The position numbers and the translations under genes were made by a program. Below are positions 8,600-14,689 of a DNA stretch of 64,000 bases, one piece after another (positions within the stretch are counted from its first letter, which is position 1; each line of letters opens with the position of its first letter). The DNA comes from Winogradskyella sp046545555 (lineage in GTDB: Bacteria > Bacteroidota > Bacteroidia > Flavobacteriales > Flavobacteriaceae), in NCBI RefSeq assembly GCF_046545555.1, contig NZ_JBHZTH010000004.1:1-64000 (forward strand). Reading direction: 5' to 3'. The notes below the pieces were generated by a model. It did not search any database and was not told the origin of the DNA. It saw only the letters and a list, made by a program, of their open reading frames with translations.

Positions 8600-10548
8600 T
8601 AATCCAAAACTTTTTTTTCTAAATCCAAAGAACTTTGTTCTAATGCAAAAATGTCTGCTTTAATAGCTTCCAATGAACGCAATGGTTTAAATTCATAGAA
8701 ATACTTTGTGAAGTTTAACTCGTAACCTATTTTGGTTTTTTTGTCATCAATCCAAGCTTCTGGTAAATGTGGTTTTACTTCTCTATCAAAATATTCCTCA
8801 ATTGTCTGTGGCACTAATTTTTTATCATCATCTAATTTTAAAAATGGAATGTTTTCGTAATCTCTATTAGATGTGTCAGGTTTTACTTTAATTTTTTTGT
8901 CTTCTTCTATTGTTAATTCGTTTTCGTTTAAGGTCCATTTCCCTTCTTCAATATGCATTTTGCATAATTGTTCAAATTCGTCTGTTTGCTTCTTGATTTC
9001 TTCTGGTGTAGCTGTATTTAAAAAGTCAGCAAGCTTTTGTTTATCGTGAGCAACTTTTGTCATTAAATCTAACCAATCTGGTTGTTCAACACTAATTCTC
9101 CAATAACCAAAAAAGTCGTTAGGATAAATTTGACAGAATTCATTTTCTTCAAAATCACCATAAATTTTGGTGATATAACCAATTCCTTTTTCTTCACCAT
9201 TTTCAATAATTCTCTTACGCTTATTACCTAAACTTGGTGTTTGTTTTTCATAAAAACGATTGAAGTCAATTTTCTTTTCTGCCAGCAACTCTTTGTCTTT
9301 ATTTCCTGTTGCGTTAATGAGTTGAATTTTTCCTCTTCGTTCTTTGCTTTTTTTATTGTTTACAATCCACACATAAGTTGATATTCCTGTATTGTAAAAT
9401 AATTGGTCAGGCATTGCTATAATGGCTTCAAGCCAATCATTTTCAATAATCCATTGTCTAATATTACTTTCTCCACTTCCTGCACTTCCAGAAAAAAGAG
9501 GCGAACCATTAAAAACAACTGCAATTCGAGTTCCATCAGATTTCATTTTAGAAATCATATGTTGTAAAAACAGAAAAGAACCATCATTAATTCTTGGTAA
9601 TCCAGCTCCAAAACGACCAGAATGTCCTTTGTTTTCGTGTTCAGATTTGATGATTTTTTGTGCCTTTTTCCAATCAACTCCAAATGGTGGATTTGAAAGC
9701 ATATAGTCAAATTTTTCATCTTCTAAACCGTCAACTGTAAAACTGTTTCCGAATTTTATGTTTGACGGATTTTGTCCTTTAATAAGCATATCTGATTTAC
9801 AAATAGCATAGGATTCTGGATTTATCTCTTGACCGAAAACTTCCAGTTTTGCTTTTTTATTAAAACTGTTTAAATGTTGTTCACCAATTGAAAGCATTCC
9901 ACCTGTTCCACAAGCTGGGTCGTAAAGTGTTTTTACAATTCCTTCTTTTGTTAGTGTTTCGTTGTCTGAAATAAACAGAAGATTTACCATAAGTTTTATT
10001 ACTTCTCTCGGTGTAAAATGCTCTCCAGCAGTTTCGTTAGATTGTTCTGCGAATTTTCGAATCAGTTCCTCAAAAGTGTAACCCATTGACATACTGTCCA
10101 TATCAGAAAGGTCAATTTCAGAGAATTTTTTCACGATTTGAAATAGAATATCAGCTTTTGGGTCGTCCATTCTTTCAATTTGGTCGTCAAAGTTGAAATA
10201 TTCGATTATCTCTCTTGCACTTGAAGAAAATCCGTTTATGTAGTTCCGTAAGTTTGCAGCTATTTTGTCAGGTTCTGCGACTAATTTTTCAAAGTCGTAT
10301 TTACTTCTGTTATGAAAGTTATGACCTGCAATTTTGTTAAGAATTATGTCTTTCGATTTGTCTGGTTTGTCTGAAACTTTAGGTAAGTATTCTAAAACCT
10401 TTTCTTTTGTTGGTTCAAGTACACAGTCCAAACGTCTTAAAACCGTTAGTGGCAATATAACTTTTCCGTAATCTGATTGCTTGTAATCACCTCTTAATAA
10501 ATTCGCTACGTCCCAAATTAGGTTTGCTTTTGCCTTAAAGTCTATCAT
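8599..10548 (-). CDS. hsdM: Type I restriction-modification methyltransferase subunit
   Basis: This encodes 649 residues and is an adenine-N6 methylase. An N-terminal helical domain (about 1-170) is followed by SAM motif I DPACGTGG (210-217) and catalytic NPPF (286-289). A C-terminal extension beyond the usual 500-550 residues ends in a charged helix with FKPLRSLEAIKADIFALE. It is the first gene of the operon, with the start ATG at 10548. The upstream 200 bp contains the 10611-10685 palindrome and then site F. Confidence 0.95.
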   Translation of the reverse strand: MIDFKAKANLIWDVANLLRGDYKQSDYGKVILPLTVLRRLDCVLEPTKEKVLEYLPKVSDKPDKSKDIILNKIAGHNFHNRSKYDFEKLVAEPDKIAANLRNYINGFSSSAREIIEYFNFDDQIERMDDPKADILFQIVKKFSEIDLSDMDSMSMGYTFEELIRKFAEQSNETAGEHFTPREVIKLMVNLLFISDNETLTKEGIVKTLYDPACGTGGMLSIGEQHLNSFNKKAKLEVFGQEINPESYAICKSDMLIKGQNPSNIKFGNSFTVDGLEDEKFDYMLSNPPFGVDWKKAQKIIKSEHENKGHSGRFGAGLPRINDGSFLFLQHMISKMKSDGTRIAVVFNGSPLFSGSAGSGESNIRQWIIENDWLEAIIAMPDQLFYNTGISTYVWIVNNKKSKERRGKIQLINATGNKDKELLAEKKIDFNRFYEKQTPSLGNKRKRIIENGEEKGIGYITKIYGDFEENEFCQIYPNDFFGYWRISVEQPDWLDLMTKVAHDKQKLADFLNTATPEEIKKQTDEFEQLCKMHIEEGKWTLNENELTIEEDKKIKVKPDTSNRDYENIPFLKLDDDKKLVPQTIEEYFDREVKPHLPEAWIDDKKTKIGYELNFTKYFYEFKPLRSLEAIKADIFALEQSSLDLEKKVLD

Positions 10549-10610
10549 TCGTTTTTAATGTCTTTTTGTTCAGTTTCAAATTTATGTTTTTCATTTTGTT
10601 TATTCGGTTT

Positions 10611-10685
10611 AGCGTTGGGAAATTTTAGCTCTTTTGGTTTTTAGAGCGTTGGCTCGTGTGTGGGAAAAACCAAATGTGCTAAAAT
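10611..10685. repeat. Palindromic element before hsdM (twin of 3259-3330)
   Basis: AGCGTTGG occurs at 10611-10618 and in the loop at 10645-10652. The stem has two blocks, ATTTTAGC (10622-10629) with GCTAAAAT (10678-10685) and TTGGTTTTT (10634-10642) with AAAAACCAA (10665-10673). They are separated by the same TCTT/ATGT internal loop as the element after hsdR. The stems differ in sequence but remain paired, so the structure rather than the bases is conserved. Confidence 0.6.
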
Positions 10686-10741
10686 ATGCTGCTGGCTTTT
10701 CAGAACGGAATTTTACTGTTTTGCACGATTTTCCGCATTAT

Positions 10742-10872
10742 GCACAACGGTCTCGGCTATGAGTAGTTGCGTGGGTTTGCACTCAACATTGCAAGTACAC
10801 ACCAAACTGAAAATCCGCGAGGATTTTCAGAAGTAGGCGAGAACAAGCAATTACTTATAGCCATTGTTGTAA
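10742..10872 (-). repeat. attC-like site F
   Basis: This 131-bp folded repeat runs from GCACAAC (10742-10748) to GTTGTAA (10866-10872). Its apical hairpin is CTGAAAATCC-GCGA-GGATTTTCAG (10807-10830). It is near-identical to site C over its distal 75 bp. The box GTTGTAAGGC (10866-10875) recurs inverted at 11584-11593. The stretch 10549-10741 before it holds only the palindrome listed above and no gene. Confidence 0.78.
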
Positions 10873-10880
10873 GGCGTTTT

Positions 10881-11564
10881 TTATTCAGTTTTATATTCTA
10901 TTTTCACTTCGTTTCCTCGGAAAAACGATTCATTCTCCTTTTTTACAAAATTCAAATTCGGTTCGTGAATTATTTCCAAGTTGTTATTGTCAATCCATTT
11001 CGCAGAAACTTTTTTACCTTGTCCATTAAAGTACATTATTCCAGCTCCACCACCAGAATTCCATTCCATTATTCCGCTTGTATGGATATATTTTCCGTTC
11101 GTAAACTCTTCGTTGACTCTAAATTCCTTTGTTCTGTCAGTAGTTATTATTCGGACGATTTCGTTTGTCGTAAATTCAAATTTCGGTCGAACCCTTCTTT
11201 TCGCTTTAGGTTTTTCAGTCGATATTAATTTCAGGAAGTTTTGCAATTCAGATTTTCTTTCTTGAATTGTTTTTTCATCTGCACCAAGTTCTTTCCACAA
11301 TTCCAAGTCAGTTCCGTTATCAATTATTTCTTTTACTTGAATTAAAATTTCGGGTTCAAGAGATTTTGTTTCCCATTGAGCCAAGGCAAGTCCAAATAAT
11401 GAATTATTTCGGTCGTCTGAATCTGAAAAATAATCAGCAAATTCAGTTTTTATTTCGTTTGAAACCCAAACTTGATTTCCTCCATTATTATACTTTTCGA
11501 AAAAATTCGAGTAAATATCTAATGTGGTATCATTTCCTTTTATTTCAGTGTTCCAAACTCCCAT
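10881..11564 (-). CDS. DUF4259-like cassette protein
   Basis: This encodes 227 residues, cytoplasmic. The opening MGVWNTEIKGNDTTLDIYSNF and the following acidic helices (ALAQWETKSLEPEILIQVKEIID) resemble the DUF4259 family. A linker rich in K and R (PKAKRRVRPKF) leads to a second domain (about 130-227) that is beta-rich, with an SGGGAGIMYFNGQGKK turn. The two-domain build is longer than a plain DUF4259 protein. No enzyme motif is visible. It is the only gene in cassette 10748-11592. Confidence 0.65.
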   Translation of the reverse strand: MGVWNTEIKGNDTTLDIYSNFFEKYNNGGNQVWVSNEIKTEFADYFSDSDDRNNSLFGLALAQWETKSLEPEILIQVKEIIDNGTDLELWKELGADEKTIQERKSELQNFLKLISTEKPKAKRRVRPKFEFTTNEIVRIITTDRTKEFRVNEEFTNGKYIHTSGIMEWNSGGGAGIMYFNGQGKKVSAKWIDNNNLEIIHEPNLNFVKKENESFFRGNEVKIEYKTE

Positions 11565-11586
11565 TCAGTTTCGATTTTCAAATGCC

Positions 11587-11719
11587 TTACAACGTTTTTG
11601 TATATGGAAAGTTGCGTGTTTGCGTGCGAGGATTTTCCGAAGGAAAATCAGACGTAGCAAACGTGCAACGACCTTTGTTTTAGCACAACACCAGCAATTT
11701 TTTATATACGGTGTTGTAA
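11587..11719 (-). repeat. attC-like site G
   Basis: This 133-bp folded repeat runs from TTACAAC (11587-11593) to GTTGTAA (11713-11719). Its apical hairpin is GATTTTCC-GAA-GGAAAATC (11631-11649). It is the sister of site B, with paired stem changes. The box GTTGTAACCA (11713-11722) recurs inverted at 12404-12413. Confidence 0.77.
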
Positions 11720-11727
11720 CCAGTGAT

Positions 11728-12390
11728 TTATTCCATTATTCTTTTCAGTCGTTCAATTTTTTCTTTCACGACTTTAACTATTCCAACTGTTTTATGTCGA
11801 TTGAATTGAGGTTCAGTAATTTTGGATAATTCCATTGCAGATTGAGCAAATTCAGACGCTTCATCTTTCCGATTCATTTTATAGCATAGATTAGCCATTA
11901 AATCAGCGTAATAGTATTTATCACTGTTCATCATTAAACTTCCACCAGTTGCATTAAACTTTTCAGTCGCAATTTTATAGGCTTCCTCAAATTTCTTGGT
12001 TTGTTCTGATTTCAATATTGTCTCACAAAGCTTTAAATCCGCTAAACCAGAAGTTCCACTGCGAGTTTCGGTATAATAGTATTCAGCTACTTTTCTAAAG
12101 TGTTTTTCGGCTTGGTCAAATATCTTTTTTTTCAAGTAAAAATCTCCCAATTGCTCAATTCCGTGTATTGTGCTAAATTCTTCTTCAGGATATGAGTTTA
12201 TGAGACGTTCCATAAATTCAATTCCTTTTTCTTGAATACTACTTTTTTTAGAATCGAGAAGATAACTTGCTTGAATTCTCAAATATTGAGCTTTGTTATA
12301 ATTCCCACGAGAGCGTTTTAGGCGAGATTCAAATTCAGATTCAATTTGGTCATTCCATTCTGTATTTCTATACCAATCTTCTTTACTCAT
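11728..12390 (-). CDS. TPR-like helical-repeat cassette protein
   Basis: This encodes 220 residues, all helical, soluble. Repeated A/Y/L heptads, such as GIEQLGDFYLKKKIFDQAEKHFRKVAEYY and YADLMANLCYKMNRKDEASEFAQSAMEL, are typical of tetratricopeptide repeats, which act as protein-binding scaffolds. No catalytic motif is visible and the partner is unknown. It is the single gene of cassette 11593-12412, starting about 22 bp inside the cassette boundary. Confidence 0.72.
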   Translation of the reverse strand: MSKEDWYRNTEWNDQIESEFESRLKRSRGNYNKAQYLRIQASYLLDSKKSSIQEKGIEFMERLINSYPEEEFSTIHGIEQLGDFYLKKKIFDQAEKHFRKVAEYYYTETRSGTSGLADLKLCETILKSEQTKKFEEAYKIATEKFNATGGSLMMNSDKYYYADLMANLCYKMNRKDEASEFAQSAMELSKITEPQFNRHKTVGIVKVVKEKIERLKRIME

Positions 12391-12406
12391 TCGTTTCTCT
12401 CATTGG

Positions 12407-12536
12407 TTACAACGTTATGTATATGAGCTGTGGCGTGTCTCGGCACGAACCTCTCCAAATATAAACTAACTTTGGCAAACCGCAGGATTTTCCAAATAGG
12501 CACAGAACGAGCCATAGCTTATATACGGTGTTGTGC
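12407..12536 (-). repeat. attC-like site H
   Basis: This 130-bp folded repeat runs from TTACAAC (12407-12413) to GTTGTGC (12530-12536). The arms are ATGTATATGAGCTGTGGC and GCCATAGCTTATATACG. The apical hairpin is CC-GCA-GG (12480-12486) with weaker flanking pairing. The box GTTGTGCGT (12530-12538) recurs inverted at 13175-13183. It belongs to a subfamily of its own here. Confidence 0.72.
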
Positions 12537-12558
12537 GTTCGTAATTATTTTTTTTTGT

Positions 12559-13137
12559 TCAAGAAATAATCAATTGATATTTATATAGCAATCCTTCTAG
12601 TTGAAATGCAGAAAATTTTGCTTTTTTAAGTTTGTTAAATTCAGGGTCAATAGCGAAGTTTTTTGCATTTCTAAAGTCCGCCTTTTCAAGTATAGTATTT
12701 AAAAACCTCGTTCCTGTAAGGTCTGTGTCATTAAAAACTGCTGAAGATAAATCCGATTCAGTAAAATCTGCTTCTTTAAGAGAACATTTTACAAAGTGCG
12801 TATTCTTTAACTTTGTCCCAAAAAATGTACAATAATCCATAATACAATTCTCAAATCTGAAAGAAAATGCAAAATTGTTGCATCTTGTAAAATCAATTCC
12901 AAGAATTTTGCTTCCTATAAAGCTTGCGTTTCTAAAACCCGTTCCTTCTATTTCTGTCATTGAAAAGTTACAGTCCTGAAAAGTGCATTCTTCAAAACTA
13001 TTTCCTCTCAAGTCACTTTTTACGAAAATGCACGATATAAACTTACATTTAAAAAATTCTCTATTTCTTAATGTTTTTCCAGAATAATCAACATTTTTAA
13101 ATTCTTTGTTCTCGTGAGTTATTATTTCATTTGTCAT
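12559..13137 (-). CDS. Pentapeptide-repeat protein
   Basis: This encodes 192 residues built from A(D/N)LXX-type repeats from about residue 15 to 165 (for example CKFIS CIFVK SDLRG NSFEE CTFQD CNFSM), giving a right-handed quadrilateral beta helix. A short non-repeat tail with LLYKYQLIIS follows. Such proteins can mimic DNA and shield gyrase, as Qnr does, but many have other roles. This one is shorter than Qnr (about 215 residues) and no Qnr-specific loop could be confirmed. It is the recombinase-proximal gene of the array, in cassette 12413-13182, which in integrons is normally the best-expressed position. Confidence 0.85.
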   Translation of the reverse strand: MTNEIITHENKEFKNVDYSGKTLRNREFFKCKFISCIFVKSDLRGNSFEECTFQDCNFSMTEIEGTGFRNASFIGSKILGIDFTRCNNFAFSFRFENCIMDYCTFFGTKLKNTHFVKCSLKEADFTESDLSSAVFNDTDLTGTRFLNTILEKADFRNAKNFAIDPEFNKLKKAKFSAFQLEGLLYKYQLIIS

Positions 13138-13176
13138 TTTTATATTTTTCTAATTTTGAGTGAGTTTTTCTATGAC

Positions 13177-13262
13177 GCACAACGTCCACTGTGTATGGCG
13201 TAGTGAGGCGCGCCTCACGTAGAGCCATTGTTGCGCCTCATTCGCTATACACTTTGTTGTGT
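13177..13262 (-). repeat. Short attC-like palindrome I next to the recombinase
   Basis: This 86-bp inverted repeat runs from GCACAAC (13177-13183) to GTTGTGT (13256-13262). Its outer arms GTGTATGGCGTAGTGAGGCGC and GCGCCTCATTCGCTATACAC pair well. It contains a perfect 16-bp palindrome (GTGAGGCGCGCCTCAC, 13203-13218). It is shorter and more GC-rich than sites A-H. The expected partner of its right box (inverted GTTGTGTGTA) is missing before the recombinase, so the site is an orphan. Confidence 0.6.
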
Positions 13263-13326
13263 GTAGTTTTGTGAGGAGTTCTCGTAGACTTGACTAAATA
13301 TACATAAAATTGGTGAGGTGCGACAA

Positions 13327-13409
13327 ACAGTGGACGTTGGTATGAAATTAGTAGAAGGGCAGCGTTTGCAAAACGCGATTCTACGTGCCGCAGGCAATTA
13401 CATACCAAC
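13327..13409. repeat. Candidate attI region: palindrome J and 13-bp inverted repeat
   Basis: GTTGGTATG (13336-13344) pairs with CATACCAAC (13401-13409). Inside it, GTAGAA (13351-13356) pairs with TTCTAC (13379-13384) and GCGTTT-GCA-AAACGC (13362-13376) forms an apical hairpin. ACAGTGGACGTTG (13327-13339) is a perfect 13-bp inverted copy of 13180-13192 at the edge of the first cassette. The 425-bp gap between 13138 and 13562 has no gene. These structures, lying between the first cassette and the recombinase start, are where an attI site would be expected. Confidence 0.45.
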
Positions 13410-13507
13410 ACGTAAATATAACCTATTATTCAATAACACGAGAATACAATTAAATCTTTTGTTAGATATTGAAAATTAGTAATTTAAAATATATATAGAA
13501 TTCGTTA

Positions 13508-13552
13508 TTTTGTATATCAATTATCATTACTTTTATATAATGATATACAAAA
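13508..13552 (+). promoter_or_regulatory. 12-bp dyad at the recombinase start, candidate operator
   Basis: TTTTGTATATCA (13508-13519) is repeated perfectly inverted (TGATATACAAAA, 13541-13552) across a 21-bp spacer, ending 10 bp before the recombinase ATG. A weak -7-like TACTTTTA lies inside the spacer at 13528-13535. The dyad could be a repressor operator or an mRNA hairpin that hides the start. No LexA-like box was recognised. Confidence 0.45.
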
Positions 13553-13562
13553 TGATGAATAA

Positions 13563-14630
13563 ATGAACCTAGCGAATTACAAATTTGTTATAAGTAAGCA
13601 CCGAGAAAAAAATGTGATTCTTATTTATTTTCCTTATAACTCTTTACTACAAAAAAAACTTCGTGAAAGATTTCCTTCTGCTAAGTATAGTGCTACAAAC
13701 AAATGTTGGTACTTGCCAGATTTACCTGTCGTTAGGGAGCAATTACAATTAACTAAAGATTTAATTGGTCAAAAATTGTTATCGAGAATTCATTTTGTTA
13801 ATCAGAATGCATTCATAGCGTATAGGAATCAGCTACATTTAAAAGCTTATAGTGTGCATACACAACGTATGTATCTTTCTGAATTTGCTGAATTATTAGA
13901 GTTGTTAAACGACTATCCTGTAGACAATCTAAATCCTAAGCGACTTAAAGATTATTTTCTTTACTGTGTTCAAAAGCTAAAAATGAAAGAACGCAAGCTC
14001 AACGGAAAAATTAATGCTGTAAAATTTTATTTTGAACAGGTACTGCATAGATCTAAAATGTTTTTTGATATTCCAAGACCAAAAAAACCTGCGTCTTTAC
14101 CCAAGTTATTAAGTAAACGCGATGTTAAACGAATTATTAAAGTAACGACAAACCTAAAGCATAGAACAGCTATAAAGTTGAGCTATGGTATGGGTTTACG
14201 TGTTTCTGAAGTCGTAAATATTAAGCTTAGCGATATAGATAGCGCAAGAATGTTGGTGCATATTGTTAGTGCTAAGGGTAAAAAAGATAGATATGTGCCT
14301 TTACCTGTATCTATCTTAGACGAACTAAGAAACTATTTTAAAATTTATAATCCTAAAGAATACCTTTTTGAAGGACAATATGGAGGCATGTATTCTAAAA
14401 GTAGTTTGCAGTCTATATTTAAAAAAGCGATGGCAAAAGCTGGTATTAACAAAAAAATTGGGATTCATGGATTACGACACAGCTATGCGACGCATTTGTT
14501 AGAATCCGGTGCAGATCTGCGATTTATACAAGAGTTATTAGGACATCATTCTATTAAGACCACACAGGTATATACTAAAGTCTCAAATAGAAGTATACAA
14601 AAAATTAGTAGCCCTTTAGACTCACTCTAA
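13563..14630 (+). CDS. IntI-like tyrosine recombinase of the cassette array
   Basis: This encodes 355 residues. The catalytic set is complete: R213 (GLRVSE), K238 (SAKGKKDR), H302 and R305 (HGLRHSYATH), H328 (LLGHHS) and nucleophile Y337 (TTQVYTKV). The SAM-like core-binding domain spans about 80-165. The C-terminus SPLDSL matches the end of integron integrases. However, only about 64 residues separate K238 from H302, against roughly 105 in IntI1, so the IntI-specific insertion is absent. An extra N-terminal domain of about 75 residues (with KCWYLPDLP) is present instead. A four-codon ORF (MMNK) overlaps the start as ATGA, suggesting coupled translation. It is divergent from the cassettes, as in integrons. 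Confidence 0.9.
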   Translation: MNLANYKFVISKHREKNVILIYFPYNSLLQKKLRERFPSAKYSATNKCWYLPDLPVVREQLQLTKDLIGQKLLSRIHFVNQNAFIAYRNQLHLKAYSVHTQRMYLSEFAELLELLNDYPVDNLNPKRLKDYFLYCVQKLKMKERKLNGKINAVKFYFEQVLHRSKMFFDIPRPKKPASLPKLLSKRDVKRIIKVTTNLKHRTAIKLSYGMGLRVSEVVNIKLSDIDSARMLVHIVSAKGKKDRYVPLPVSILDELRNYFKIYNPKEYLFEGQYGGMYSKSSLQSIFKKAMAKAGINKKIGIHGLRHSYATHLLESGADLRFIQELLGHHSIKTTQVYTKVSNRSIQKISSPLDSL

Positions 14631-14644
14631 TAGACTTCAATAAA

Positions 14645-14664
14645 AAGAGGGCAGAAGCCCTCTT
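14645..14664. terminator. Bidirectional terminator
   Basis: The stem AAGAGGGC / GCCCTCTT has a 4-base AGAA loop and is flanked by A-rich and T-rich runs. It lies between the convergent recombinase and yebC genes and marks the right boundary of the array. Confidence 0.8.
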
Positions 14665-14689
14665 ATAACTAATTAATAGATTTTAAATA

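Larger units (their letters stand above)
1..14664 (-). mobile_element. Integron-like gene cassette array with its recombinase
   Basis: Eight complete minus-strand cassettes (54-726, 727-1313, 1314-2081, 2082-3010, 3011-10747, 10748-11592, 11593-12412, 12413-13182) and one partial cassette (1-53) lie upstream of, and divergent from, a tyrosine recombinase. Read in the gene direction, each cassette starts just inside a GTT core and ends in a folded site of about 130 bp whose first core is AAC. The first 9-13 bases of each cassette are the reverse complement of the bases preceding its own site. That is the expected signature of circular cassettes inserted at GTTRRRY-like points. Seven cassettes carry one gene each; one (7.7 kb) carries four. 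All genes point away from the recombinase, as in an integron. The recombinase is not a canonical IntI, so integron-like is the safe name. Confidence 0.78.

Noticed and set aside
10767..11829. Plus-strand open frames of 94-153 codons across 10767-11829
   Set aside because: They run through sites F and G and antisense to the DUF4259-like and TPR-like genes, have poor composition and no start signals; they are shadows.
12559..13137. Quinolone-resistance gene qnr
   Set aside because: It is a pentapeptide-repeat protein of 192 residues, shorter than Qnr, with no Qnr-specific loop that could be confirmed by eye.
13203..13218. The 16-bp palindrome as a transcription-factor operator
   Set aside because: It lies at the tip of the larger palindrome I and is explained by that fold; no promoter is attached to it.
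1..13562. The repeats as REP/BIME elements or MITEs
   Set aside because: Each repeat pair carries gene-specific ends that pair across the gene, boundaries fall at GTT cores, no target-site duplication or transposase was seen, and a recombinase sits at the array head.
13563..14630. Calling the recombinase a canonical integron integrase (intI)
   Set aside because: The catalytic residues and SPLDSL end fit, but the IntI-specific insertion is missing and an extra N-terminal domain is present, so only IntI-like is justified.
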